This document shows positions 8,309-15,509 of a DNA stretch of 35,836 bases, piece by piece. Within the stretch, counting starts at the first letter, position 1, and each line of letters opens with the position of its first letter. Origin of the DNA: a virus. The notes under the pieces were generated by a model, which had not been told where the DNA came from, did no database searches, and was given only the letters and a program-made list of their open reading frames with translations. The stretch spans positions 1 to 35,836 of IMG/VR virus record IMGVR_UViG_3300005827_000048; one strand, given 5' to 3'. Made by a program: the position numbers and the translations under genes.

Positions 8309-9096
8309 TATGACACGATCCTGCAATAGGGTTGCAAGGTCTGAACAACATCCGCTGGTAGAGTAGTCGGCATGATAACCGTGCCATCACCCATGAGTAC
8401 CGGGCGGTCTTGGTCGCCGCTCTGGTTGTCTTTTTGGCGATAGAGCCAGGAAGCCAAACGCCTGCACGCCTGTACAATATCCTGCGGGGCCGCCAGGATA
8501 TACCCGGTCGTGTCGGTGTCACCCGCGCCGGTTTGCGCCCAGGACACGCTGCCGGATGTTTGCGCCGTGACAACGAATGACCCGTTGAAGCCGGTGTCAG
8601 CCACGCCCACCACTTCGATGGATTGGCCGATAGAGAGCGGGGCCGCGTTGGATAATGTCGCCGTCACGGTGTTAGAACTGCGCACGATGGCGGTGAAGGG
8701 TATCTTTTCCATGTAAGCCCAACGCCCGGTTACGGGTATCGCGTTCTGCACATCGTCTACATAATCCCATCCATAGCCGCTTGACGCTTTGATGCCAATG
8801 GCATAAGCCGGGCCGCGTCTGGGTGTCAGATAAACTGATGCGGTGATATTCGTTCCAGCACCGTTTGTGATGCTGGTCAGATAGGATAGGTCGCCATCAA
8901 GCTGCAATTCGCCGCCGTGGAAATCACCATAATCATGGTAGCGCGTGCTATCCGCGCCCGCGTAGAATGACCGGGCCGTGCGGCTGTCAATCCGGGCGCT
9001 CGCCGCTTCAAGCATACGTTGAAGCAGGGCGTCGTCGGCAGACGTTGCGGAAATATTCAGGTAGTTTTTGAGGTCGGTCAAGGTCGCATAACTCAT
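8308..9096 (-). CDS. Head-tail connector (gp6-like adaptor) with extra domain
   Basis: A 262-residue protein. The N-terminal 45 residues (YATLTDLKNYLNIS, ALLQRMLEAASARIDSRT) match the helical start of gp6/gp15-type head-tail adaptors, which bind under the portal. It is longer than the usual 100-200 residues because a beta-rich insertion is present around residues 110-185 (SSNTVTATLSNAAPLSIGQS, VVGVADTGFNGSFVV) before the C-terminal helix (IVQACRRLASWLYRQ). The insertion resembles small Ig-like or OB-like modules on phage structural proteins and could be exposed at the neck. It overlaps the glycosyltransferase gene by ATGA. Confidence 0.72.
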   Translation of the reverse strand: MSYATLTDLKNYLNISATSADDALLQRMLEAASARIDSRTARSFYAGADSTRYHDYGDFHGGELQLDGDLSYLTSITNGAGTNITASVYLTPRRGPAYAIGIKASSGYGWDYVDDVQNAIPVTGRWAYMEKIPFTAIVRSSNTVTATLSNAAPLSIGQSIEVVGVADTGFNGSFVVTAQTSGSVSWAQTGAGDTDTTGYILAAPQDIVQACRRLASWLYRQKDNQSGDQDRPVLMGDGTVIMPTTLPADVVQTLQPYCRIVS

Positions 9097-9809
9097 TTTT
9101 CACCCGTCCCGCCGAAAGTGGAAACGGAATCCCACATGATAAACTCCGCCGCGCTTGTCGGAATGTCGCCCACAAGATGCCCGCAAACTACCGAGCGGTC
9201 GATATAAGCCGGGAAACCAGCCGCCAGCGCAAGCTCAAAGAAGCGCCTATCCTCCCCGCCGCCCGCAAAGAGATCATCCATTTTGAACCAAAGCCCATTA
9301 CACAGCGGGGCCATTGCTTCCAAAACCGAGCGGTGCATAAGGGTGAAGGATGTACTTGTAAAGCTGATTTCTGTCAGCGCATCATCCGGGCAGGGCTCCA
9401 TCACGAACGGGCCGAATTTGATGTATTCGTTATGCTTCGCGAACCAGTCGCGGGTATCGTTGATCCGCTGGATGTGCCGATCTTCGCCGGGATATTTCGC
9501 CCAGACATGCGGGGTCACTGGATTTGTGCGCATGAATATCAGCGCGCTAATCAGCGGTTTACCCCACGATAACAGGCGGGTCAGGCTGTCAGGCTCAAAG
9601 ACTACATCGCTGTGCGTGGATAACAGCCAATCGCTATCCGTTGCCAGGAAGTCGGTGACAGCTTTATTCCATGATAGGTGTATTGCGTTCACACCCGAGC
9701 GGTAAAAGGATTTAGTCCATCCGTCAGGGATGCGCATATTGAGCCATGACAAGACGCAAGGCCAGGCGGGGCGTTCGGTTGCGGGAACCCAGTGGGTAAT
9801 GTGCGGCAT
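9093..9809 (-). CDS. GT-A type glycosyltransferase-like protein
   Basis: A 238-residue soluble protein resembling a nucleotide-sugar glycosyltransferase of the GT2/GT-A class. Residues about 45-75 hold the features of the nucleotide-binding and metal-binding region (AVTDFLATDSDWLLSTHSDV, then FEPDSLTRLL), with SDV in place of the usual DxD. A later EISFTSTSFTLMHRSVLEAM matches the acceptor-side strand-helix common in these enzymes, followed by GGGEDRRFF, like the conserved (G)ED motif. It would transfer a sugar to a protein or glycan; the substrate is unknown. It lies between a putative decoration gene and the connector, so it is expressed late and could glycosylate virion or host-surface components. 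Family placement is by motif recognition, not alignment. Confidence 0.68.
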   Translation of the reverse strand: MPHITHWVPATERPAWPCVLSWLNMRIPDGWTKSFYRSGVNAIHLSWNKAVTDFLATDSDWLLSTHSDVVFEPDSLTRLLSWGKPLISALIFMRTNPVTPHVWAKYPGEDRHIQRINDTRDWFAKHNEYIKFGPFVMEPCPDDALTEISFTSTSFTLMHRSVLEAMAPLCNGLWFKMDDLFAGGGEDRRFFELALAAGFPAYIDRSVVCGHLVGDIPTSAAEFIMWDSVSTFGGTGEK

Positions 9810-9816
9810 AAGGTTT

Positions 9817-9836
9817 GGGCGGGTGTTACCCCGCCC
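9817..9836. repeat. GC-rich stem-loop (stem GGGCGGG / CCCGCCC)
   Basis: A perfect 7-bp stem (9817-9823 with 9830-9836) and a 6-base loop lie between the glycosyltransferase and the putative decoration gene. The same stem sequence occurs at 10294-10313 on the other side of that gene. There is no T run after it on the minus strand, so it is not a good terminator. It may protect or delimit mRNA ends. Confidence 0.75.
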
Positions 9837-9842
9837 GGTTGA

Positions 9843-10274
9843 TTATCCGATTACGACAAGTTGCTGAGCGCCGGTTGTGGGCGGGCGGCTGATACCATCG
9901 TACAACGCGACGGTTGCGCCGTAGGTGATCAGGCTCGAAATAACCGAGCCGCCCGAGATTTTCAGCCACGGTTTAGCCGCGGGAATGGCGGTGTCAATGA
10001 CCATGACGTTATTCGACAGGACGCCGGAAGTCACAGCGCCCAGGGCCGCGCCCGCGATGGCGGCGTAAGTCCCGCCCTGCGTGGTTGCAGCCCAGACGCC
10101 CATGCTGCCAGACAGGGCCGCGGTCGTGTTATCGTTGGGGCCAAACTGGAAGCGGAACTGCGCGCGGCTGTAACCGGTCGCATCGACAGCGGTTGCAGCG
10201 GGAGCGCCGCTGGTGGTCGAGAGCGCGATGGCGACGCCCGCGTCTTTCAGTTCATCGGTAATATGTTTGCTCAT
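9843..10274 (-). CDS. Small Ala/Thr/Gly-rich structural protein, possible capsid decoration
   Basis: A 143-residue protein directly downstream of the major capsid gene. It is rich in Ala, Thr, Gly and beta-prone stretches (AQFRFQFGPNDNTTAALSGS, ISSLITYGATVALYDGI), with no membrane segment, Cys or signal peptide. Phages often place head decoration or stabilisation proteins right after the capsid gene, and such proteins are small, soluble and beta-rich. It has its own GGAGGAA ribosome binding site at about 10283-10289. Identical GC stem-loops on both sides of the gene suggest an independently tuned transcript level. No family was recognised; decoration is the most likely of several possible virion roles. 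Confidence 0.6.
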   Translation of the reverse strand: MSKHITDELKDAGVAIALSTTSGAPAATAVDATGYSRAQFRFQFGPNDNTTAALSGSMGVWAATTQGGTYAAIAGAALGAVTSGVLSNNVMVIDTAIPAAKPWLKISGGSVISSLITYGATVALYDGISRPPTTGAQQLVVIG

Positions 10275-10293
10275 GTTTCATTCCTCCAAAATA

Positions 10294-10313
10294 GGGCGGG
10301 CTTTCACCCGCCC
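10294..10313 (-). terminator. GC-rich stem-loop, partial terminator after the capsid gene
   Basis: The stem GGGCGGG / CCCGCCC (10294-10300 with 10307-10313), with one extra A-T pair, is followed on the minus strand by TATTTTGG. This T tract is weak, so it may be a partial terminator that lowers expression beyond the capsid gene. The ribosome binding site of the 9843-10274 gene follows within a few bases. Confidence 0.55.
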
Positions 10314-10322
10314 TTATGGTTG

Positions 10323-12242
10323 CTACTTGCCCTGGGTGTAGTAGAAGGCTTCGGACTGCAACACCAGGCCGCCGCGGTAGATATTGGCGTAAATGTTCAC
10401 GACGCCAGTACCCATGTTGGTGTAGGGGTCGCGCTGAACCAACATGCCGGGTTTTTCCCCGACCGCGTAAAAGTTGAAGTTGCCGAACAGCAGGGAGTGA
10501 CCGGACGAAGACGCCACGGTGTAGGCGTCAAGCTCATCATCAACCCAGGCGGTATATCCGAAGAAATCAGAGGGGCCGCCGGCGGGGGTCGGATTGAAGG
10601 CAAACTGCGTGCTGCTGCTCAAGCCCTTCGCGTACCATTTGGTTGCGTTCTGCATCAAGAAACCGCACTCACTCGGCACATTGTAGCCGCTGCCGAGCTG
10701 ACCGATCAGGGCTGAGAAATCAGCGGGGACGAGAACGGCGCTCGTGGTGACGGTATTGCCGGCGGTCGCGCCGACTTCAACGCCCTGCGGCTGGCCGGTG
10801 CCGGTGCCAGTCGTGAAAATGGCGTTTTCGGTGACAGCTTCCGCGCGGGCCAGAACTTGCGAGATCCAGGAGTCGAAGTTGGTGGCCTGGTTCATCATAA
10901 ATTCTTCCGTCGCCTGCACCTTTTTGGTGTACTTGTACAGGATCAGGTTCTTTTGGGCGACGGTCGGTTCGTTCTGGTCGTAGGCGGCAGCTTCGGCAGT
11001 CAGGACAAACGCGGTTGCGCTGGTGTCTTCGACCGGGATCAACAGGTGATCGGCGGTGACGCTGAACATCTGCACAGGAGCCTGGCGAACCCAGGAGGCG
11101 TTGTTGCGTTTGGCGATGATCTGATTGTACAGCGGGTCAGGAACCAGGAAACCGCCGGTCGCGCCGGTGGTCTGATTAAAGGCCGCCTTCGTCCACATCT
11201 CGCCAGTGGGCCGGATGAGATCGCCATTGACCTGACCGGTTGCCAGCCAGGATTTGAAGCCTGCCATGCCGTCGTCACTTTTGCCAGCTTCTTTGACGTA
11301 GGCGGGGGACTGGCGCAAAGCGCCCTGTGATTTCAGTTCTTCGATTGCGGCCTTCGCGCCTTCCTGTTTGGCCGCTTCGATTTCAGCGGCGCGGTCTTGG
11401 ATGGCTTTCTGTGCGGCGCGCTCAGCTTCGAGGGCCGCCTTTACAGCGGTTTGGATTTCGTCCATTTTATTCTTCTCCGTTTTGAAATATCCCAGAGCGA
11501 GCGCGCCGGGATTGGGTAAACTTTTCAGGGGCGTGGCGTGGTTGCGCGGTTCTGCGGGCGTTGGGGTCAATGACGCTTCCCCGATTGCCCAGGTCTTGAT
11601 CCAGTTCACGCCCTTGCCAGCTGGTTCACGTTCCACAAGGTGAGACAGCGCGCCGGATGAATAACCGAGTTTGCCAGCCTGCGCCATTTCGTAAATCGCG
11701 CGTTCGTATTCGTCGCGCATGTTCAGCTGCGTTTCAGCCCATAAGCCTGCGCCGTCTTTTGTGGCGATGGTTGTGCCGATTACGCGCTTGCCAATCTTGG
11801 CATCCATGCCGTGATGGTAGTACGTGTCAATCCGGGCAGGATAGCGCAGGTCTGTTTTGGCATCGAAGTAATCTCGGCTGCTTGACACGTCAGGGTCGCG
11901 CGCCGTTGAAAAGCGCACAAGATAGCCGCCCACTTTGCCGCCGCCCAATGCCTTGACCGGTTCGCCGTCCATCGCTAATTGCTCATCGGCGGGGGCCGCG
12001 TCCGGGGCCGGGGCTTCGCTGGTCATTTCTTCCCAGCTCTCTTTTGGCGCAAAGGTTACGCCAGCCTCGCCCATTTCATACGCAATGGAGTACTCGGTCT
12101 CCCCCACTTTCGCAGTGATGTGATCCGGGTACACTTCCTCTACTTCGTATTCCATCGGCGCGGTTTCGCTTGCGCCGCCCTGCATGAGCAGAGCAAACGC
12201 CGCTTCCACCATTTCGATATGCTGCTCCATGCTCATTTGCAT
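10323..12242 (-). CDS. Prohead protease fused to HK97-type major capsid protein
   Basis: A 639-residue fusion. Residues 1-100 are an acidic N-terminal extension. About 103-235 are an S78-type prohead protease: GGYLVRFST, the catalytic-type His in YYHHGMD (His143/144), Ser in YSSGALS (195/196) and the conserved GEASLTPTPAEP strand. About 258-310 are a charged coiled coil like the HK97 scaffolding delta domain. About 325-639 are an HK97 capsid fold (GGFLVPDPLYNQI, VRQAPVQMFSVTADHLLIP, WVDDELDAY, RDPYTNMGTGVVNIYANI). The start at 12242 is set by GGAGGTGA seven bases upstream. A second ribosome binding site and ATG at 11465 would give a 380-residue scaffold-plus-capsid protein, close to the 385 residues of HK97 gp5. 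So protease fusion and free capsid could both be made from this gene. Confidence 0.9.
   Translation of the reverse strand: MQMSMEQHIEMVEAAFALLMQGGASETAPMEYEVEEVYPDHITAKVGETEYSIAYEMGEAGVTFAPKESWEEMTSEAPAPDAAPADEQLAMDGEPVKALGGGKVGGYLVRFSTARDPDVSSSRDYFDAKTDLRYPARIDTYYHHGMDAKIGKRVIGTTIATKDGAGLWAETQLNMRDEYERAIYEMAQAGKLGYSSGALSHLVEREPAGKGVNWIKTWAIGEASLTPTPAEPRNHATPLKSLPNPGALALGYFKTEKNKMDEIQTAVKAALEAERAAQKAIQDRAAEIEAAKQEGAKAAIEELKSQGALRQSPAYVKEAGKSDDGMAGFKSWLATGQVNGDLIRPTGEMWTKAAFNQTTGATGGFLVPDPLYNQIIAKRNNASWVRQAPVQMFSVTADHLLIPVEDTSATAFVLTAEAAAYDQNEPTVAQKNLILYKYTKKVQATEEFMMNQATNFDSWISQVLARAEAVTENAIFTTGTGTGQPQGVEVGATAGNTVTTSAVLVPADFSALIGQLGSGYNVPSECGFLMQNATKWYAKGLSSSTQFAFNPTPAGGPSDFFGYTAWVDDELDAYTVASSSGHSLLFGNFNFYAVGEKPGMLVQRDPYTNMGTGVVNIYANIYRGGLVLQSEAFYYTQGK
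11463..11475 (-). promoter_or_regulatory. Internal ribosome binding site and ATG for free capsid protein
   Basis: Within the protease-capsid gene the minus strand reads CGGAGAAGAATAAAATG, with the ATG at 11465-11463 encoding Met260. The GGAG core ends about nine bases before the ATG. The start falls exactly between the protease and the scaffold coiled coil. The resulting product would have 380 residues, the usual size of a separate HK97-type capsid precursor. Confidence 0.65.
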
Positions 12243-12265
12243 CCGGTCACCTCCAAAGTGACAAT

Positions 12266-12294
12266 AAAAAAAGCGCGTCAAGTAAATGACGCGC
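12266..12294 (-). terminator. Intrinsic terminator / attenuator before the capsid gene
   Basis: A perfect 8-bp stem GCGCGTCA / TGACGCGC (12273-12280 with 12287-12294) with a 6-base loop is followed on the minus strand by seven T residues. It lies about 24 bases before the capsid start codon and about 125 bases after the predicted start of the promoter at 12422-12450. It therefore sits in the capsid leader and would also stop transcripts arriving from upstream head genes unless bypassed. Confidence 0.8.
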
Positions 12295-12388
12295 CTCTCG
12301 GCCTGTTGCGTTTATTCGCTCGCAGTCTACCCGGTGGGGTCTGTGCTGCGTTGGCGGTATCGTGTTGAGCGTGGTCTATATAGGGCAT
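12278..12388 (-). CDS. Possible 36-residue leader peptide in the capsid leader
   Basis: An ATG at 12388 preceded by AAGGCGG opens a 36-codon frame (MPYIDHAQHDTANAAQ ... RPRGASFT). It stops with a TGA inside the 3' arm of the terminator stem at 12273-12294. A ribosome finishing this frame would cover the hairpin and could prevent termination, as in leader-peptide attenuation. The peptide is basic at the C terminus and has no recognised family. The ribosome binding site is weak, and a chance frame of this length is quite possible. Confidence 0.3.
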   Translation of the reverse strand: MPYIDHAQHDTANAAQTPPGRLRANKRNRPRGASFT

Positions 12389-12415
12389 CCGCCTTGTTAA
12401 CTAACGCGCTCTTCT
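12295..12415 (-). ncRNA. Capsid leader RNA, possible small non-coding transcript
   Basis: Between the consensus promoter (12422-12450) and the terminator (12266-12294) lie about 120 bases without a convincing gene. The expected transcript is GC-rich, contains only the doubtful 36-codon frame, and does not fold as a tRNA. It could be an untranslated leader or a small RNA ending at the terminator. No known RNA family was recognised. Confidence 0.4.
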
Positions 12416-12421
12416 GCAAAC

Positions 12422-12450
12422 AGTATACGCTTATATTTTGCGCTTGTCAA
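12422..12450 (-). promoter_or_regulatory. Strong sigma-70-type promoter upstream of the capsid leader
   Basis: On the minus strand TTGACA (12450-12445), a 17-base spacer and TATACT (12427-12422) nearly match the sigma-70 consensus. The predicted start is near 12415. It overlaps the end of the 12431-12745 gene and gives the capsid gene its own promoter within the late operon. The leader contains a terminator, so a short RNA of about 150 bases may accumulate. Confidence 0.8.
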
Positions 12451-12745
12451 TAACTCCAGCGGAGACAGCACCGGACGCAATAAGGCTCTCTCTGATATTG
12501 TCTGTAAGCTTCTGTAATTCATTCACGCGAAACATGGCAGATTTAAACGCAAGGATCGCACCAAACACGCCGGAAAAGTCTACTTCATCTCTTACGGTAT
12601 TGTAGTCGCGAATTTGAAAATTCCAGTGCGCCTCATTCTCCTCCTTTCCTTCGATAGATAAAGACAATTCTGCAAACTCTACCCATTCCTGGTGCGTCAA
12701 TTCGACAACGCGCCCGCCGCCTTCTGTCTTAGATAATATTTTCAT
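12431..12745 (-). CDS. Small acidic protein of unknown function
   Basis: A 104-residue soluble protein, acidic in the middle (SLSIEGKEENEAHWN, RDEVDFSGVFGAIL) and helical at the C terminus (RVNELQKLTDNIRESLIASG). It has its own ribosome binding site (AGGAG about nine bases before the ATG at 12745) inside the end of the membrane glycosyltransferase-like gene. The capsid promoter begins within its last codons. I recognise no family. The position before the capsid gene could suit a scaffolding-like or head assembly helper, but nothing in the sequence shows this. Confidence 0.6.
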   Translation of the reverse strand: MKILSKTEGGGRVVELTHQEWVEFAELSLSIEGKEENEAHWNFQIRDYNTVRDEVDFSGVFGAILAFKSAMFRVNELQKLTDNIRESLIASGAVSAGVIDKRKI

Positions 12746-13508
12746 AGTTGTATTCTCCTATCTTTATTATACCGCTTGTTGTCAATGCGCACGCCAACCC
12801 GATCCACAGCGCCGCCCAGCCAGTGAACGAATTGACGTAAGGCGAGAACAACGGGCCGCACGCGAGCGCCGCGCCGATGTTGCGCCGGGTGATGGCGTAC
12901 CAGAGAATGATCAGGCCGGGCAGGATGCCATAGGGGAATATGGAAGCGTTCCAGGACTCGTTGATTGGAGTGCCGGGGACGCCGAATATCAGCACGCCCG
13001 CGCAAATTGCGATACATGCCGGGGCGAATGTCGCAATTATGTGTTTATTGTGATATGCCTGCCACGCGATATAGAGCAGGACGCCTGCGGTCATTTGCGG
13101 TTTTGCGAGCAGTACAAACACAGCAAGCGGGGACGGCAGGAATAGCCCGAGAATAACCAGCCCTTCGATGTTCCCAAATATCGCGCCGTGCAGGATCATC
13201 CATAACAGCGGGGCGCAAAGTATGGGCGGGATGCGCAAGCGGTAAAATGCGAACAGGAAGCCGGTCATGTTGAGCGCAAACACGACAAGCGCCCCCACCT
13301 TCGCGGGCAGGATGGCAAGCGGGTAAAGCGCAAGAGCAAGCCAGGGCACGGAGTAGTATTGTTGCGAGTACATCCTGAGCGGGTCAAGCGCCGCCGCGCG
13401 GAAGATGACCCAATCTCCCCCAATCGGAAAGTACAGCCAGCGATCAAACGCGAGCGCCAGCCCGAGCGAGAGCGCAAACACGGACAGCCAGCCTATTGTT
13501 TTCTGCAT
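12729..13508 (-). CDS. Polytopic membrane protein, GT-C/GT87-like glycosyltransferase candidate
   Basis: A 259-residue protein with about seven to nine hydrophobic segments. The N-terminal region matches the pattern of DUF2029/GT87 membrane glycosyltransferases: a first membrane helix, an Asp-containing loop (FPIGGDWVIFRAAA), a tyrosine-rich SQQYYSVPWLALALYPLAIL, then repeated helices. Such enzymes use polyprenyl-phosphate sugars outside the membrane. It is shorter than the usual 350-450 residues, so it may be a minimal or decayed form. The start at 13508 (MQKTIGW) is preferred because AGGA precedes it. It overlaps the upstream methyltransferase gene by 16 bases, suggesting they work together, perhaps on host surface glycans. 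The family call is tentative; the membrane topology is clear. Confidence 0.6.
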   Translation of the reverse strand: MQKTIGWLSVFALSLGLALAFDRWLYFPIGGDWVIFRAAALDPLRMYSQQYYSVPWLALALYPLAILPAKVGALVVFALNMTGFLFAFYRLRIPPILCAPLLWMILHGAIFGNIEGLVILGLFLPSPLAVFVLLAKPQMTAGVLLYIAWQAYHNKHIIATFAPACIAICAGVLIFGVPGTPINESWNASIFPYGILPGLIILWYAITRRNIGAALACGPLFSPYVNSFTGWAALWIGLACALTTSGIIKIGEYNYENII

Positions 13509-14278
13509 AGCATCCTGTAAACTTCTGACCCGTTCACGGTGTCTACTGCAAACTTGACTTGACGCAGCCCGCATTTTTCGATCAGGACACGCAGCGAGAT
13601 ATAACTAAAATAGTTTATATGCTCATGCCAGTGATGGCGATGGGTTGCATCTTCTTTTGGGACTTCGATATACAGCAGGCTATCCGCGTCCATGAAGTGT
13701 CCTATCCTGCCGACTTCCGCGACAGGATAGGATATATGCTCCAGCACAGACGCGCACACAATAAGGTCATACACGCCATAGGGCACGCGGACGCGCATAC
13801 CAACCTTGACGGGCTTCGCGCCTATGTCGTAAATGCATACGCTTTGCGCGCCTGCATACGGGGTGTTGCGCCCATCGTCGCCGCCCCAATCCAGGACGGT
13901 TTCCGGGGATGCCCCTATAAACGCTTCGATGCCTGGGGCGCTACTGGGCATAGCTTCAATCAGCGCGTTTCGCTCAAAGTAGCCTGGTTCGTAATGCTCC
14001 CGCAATGCGACATAATCCGGGCCGCGATAGTCGTCATACAGGCGGGCCGCTTCGTCGCCATCAAAGCGCGCGTCACAGAATATCAGTCCGCAGGATGTAC
14101 ACCGCGCAGTGTGGCACGGCTGGTAAGATGCGCCAGCCTTGACCGTGGTCAATCCCCACGCGGGCAGGATGGTCACAGGCTCGATACCCAAAGCGCGATG
14201 AGCCACAAACGGCATGAGTACCGCGGGTGTCTTGGTTACGTCCTTCCCGCATACCGGGCAAGCGTTGATTATTTTCAT
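13493..14278 (-). CDS. SAM-dependent methyltransferase with N-terminal zinc ribbon
   Basis: A 261-residue class I methyltransferase. The N-terminal 70 residues carry CPVCG (8-12) and CTSCGLIFCD (about 61-70), a likely zinc site. The SAM-binding motif is VLDWGGDDGRNTP (about 128-140). Later motifs are DLIVCASVLEHI and LLYIEVP, then HHWHEHINYFS. This architecture resembles the Methyltransf_23-like enzymes in sugar and glycolipid biosynthesis clusters, often with an N-terminal zinc domain. Its partner gene encodes a membrane glycosyltransferase-like protein, and both are inserted among head genes. It therefore probably modifies a glycan or lipid rather than nucleic acid. The substrate is unknown. 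It overlaps the upstream gene by ATGA. Confidence 0.8.
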   Translation of the reverse strand: MKIINACPVCGKDVTKTPAVLMPFVAHRALGIEPVTILPAWGLTTVKAGASYQPCHTARCTSCGLIFCDARFDGDEAARLYDDYRGPDYVALREHYEPGYFERNALIEAMPSSAPGIEAFIGASPETVLDWGGDDGRNTPYAGAQSVCIYDIGAKPVKVGMRVRVPYGVYDLIVCASVLEHISYPVAEVGRIGHFMDADSLLYIEVPKEDATHRHHWHEHINYFSYISLRVLIEKCGLRQVKFAVDTVNGSEVYRMLCRKQ

Positions 14279-14766
14279 AACTTCCTATCAATTTGATCGT
14301 CAATAATTTCGAGTATTAATTCCTTGAAGCGTTCCGAATAGCCGTCCGCTATTTCGTCAATCGTTTGCCATCCGTGCGAAGCCGCCCACGATACGCGCCT
14401 GACCGGATCATACAAATAGGGCGCGTATGATACGCGGGTGAATACTTCCGCGCTGTAGTCTCCTGGGTGTATCTCAGCTTTCCAATTCTTCTGTAGCTTT
14501 TCCGACTTGCGCCTGCTCGTCCACAGCGTGCCGTCTTTCCTGCGTCGCCTTGCGCCGAATTGACGCTGATACCACACGCCATTACCTTGTGCGCCCGGTT
14601 CGTGATTATACAATCCTTCTGGAGGATATACTCGCGCGCGGTCAGCTAATTCAAGCGTGCCCAATGTCAAAGCGCGCCGTCTTGCTTTTGGGTCGTTGGT
14701 GACTTCCTCTATCCATTTCTTTATTCGGTCAATGGATGGGGTGAGGGTGACGGTTCTGCTTGTCAT
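14275..14766 (-). CDS. Head-proximal structural protein, possibly neck/head completion (gp10-like)
   Basis: A 163-residue basic protein (GARRRRKDG, SRRKSEKLQK) following the MuF-like gene. It begins with a helical region (SIDRIKKWIEEVTND ... ALTLGTLELADRARVY) and contains YAPYLYDPVRRVSW and HGWQTIDEIADGYSE. The pattern of a small mixed alpha/beta protein with a Y-x-x-Y-x-x-P region resembles HK97 gp10-type head-tail joining proteins. The ATG at 14766 is chosen because it overlaps the preceding stop as ATGA. Later genes for sugar enzymes separate it from the rest of the head-tail joining genes. The role is inferred from position and general features. Confidence 0.55.
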   Translation of the reverse strand: MTSRTVTLTPSIDRIKKWIEEVTNDPKARRRALTLGTLELADRARVYPPEGLYNHEPGAQGNGVWYQRQFGARRRRKDGTLWTSRRKSEKLQKNWKAEIHPGDYSAEVFTRVSYAPYLYDPVRRVSWAASHGWQTIDEIADGYSERFKELILEIIDDQIDRKL

Positions 14767-15509
14767 TTCGTAAGCTCTACAACGGTCTGGCACCTGCAAT
14801 TAGGATGTGCGGGAGGGCCGGGTATCAGCCCATACTTTGCAGTTTGCCATCCGCCATCCTGTTTTTTCTTATGGTCAAGCGGGGCGCAAATAGGGCACAC
14901 CTTTTCGTCCTCAGCAGTCAGCCATCGAATTACGGTAGTTACGCCCTGTTCGCTCAAGCGTGATTGCAGGGCTTCGCTAAAGTACGCCTCTGCCCGCGTG
15001 GTTTCCGTGATGGCTATTTGCTGCGCATGGCCAGCACCAAAACGCAACGCAATACGTTCTATGATTGTCTCTGCGTCAATGCCTTGCCCGATCATAGCTT
15101 GCAATTGTGTCCGCGTGGTGTTTGTGATACCGCGCGCGCTGTCATTAATTGCGCGGGTCATCAGGGTATCTATGTCGCCAATTGCGCCTGTCTGGTCAAT
15201 AAACGCGGCATAATCCGAATAGGTGGTAAACGATTGTTCGATATATTGGCGCAATGGACTTGCAATCTCTTTGCGCAAGTCGTTCTCGTAAGAAGTCCAA
15301 AAGTCGTAGGGAACATTTACGCCGCTATTTTCAAGCATTGCAAGATAGGCGCGATCAATGCCCAGGATAACCCGCGCCAATCTTCGCTCCAATTCGTCCC
15401 GGCTTATGGGGGCCGCCTTCGCAAACGCAAGACGCGCCGCCGGCGATAAATATTCACGGGCAGACGGGTAAAGGCTAAGTGCCTTGATATGATCCGGGTC
15501 AATATCCAT
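14763..15509 (-). CDS. Minor head protein, MuF/SPP1 gp7-like
   Basis: A 248-residue head morphogenesis protein next to the portal. The C-terminal region has the hallmark of the MuF (phage Mu gpF / SPP1 gp7) family: an internal ARxEAYFSEA-like helix, then CPICAPLDHKK and GPPAHPNCRCQTV, which probably form a zinc or disulfide-stabilised knob. These proteins bind the portal, enter the procapsid in few copies and help DNA ejection. The start is the ATG at 15509, which overlaps the portal stop by one base; a GTG one codon upstream is also possible. There is no extra toxin or peptidase domain, unlike some MuF fusions. Confidence 0.85.
   Translation of the reverse strand: MDIDPDHIKALSLYPSAREYLSPAARLAFAKAAPISRDELERRLARVILGIDRAYLAMLENSGVNVPYDFWTSYENDLRKEIASPLRQYIEQSFTTYSDYAAFIDQTGAIGDIDTLMTRAINDSARGITNTTRTQLQAMIGQGIDAETIIERIALRFGAGHAQQIAITETTRAEAYFSEALQSRLSEQGVTTVIRWLTAEDEKVCPICAPLDHKKKQDGGWQTAKYGLIPGPPAHPNCRCQTVVELTK

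Noticed and set aside
7829-8326. TTG start at 8326 for the neck protein
   Set aside because: The ATG at 8308 overlaps the previous stop as TAATG and is the normal coupling seen in this genome.
12301-12420. tRNA-like words (AGAGCGCGTTAG) in the capsid leader on the minus strand
   Set aside because: No cloverleaf could be built: no T-arm GTTCRANNC, no acceptor stem and no CCA position were found.
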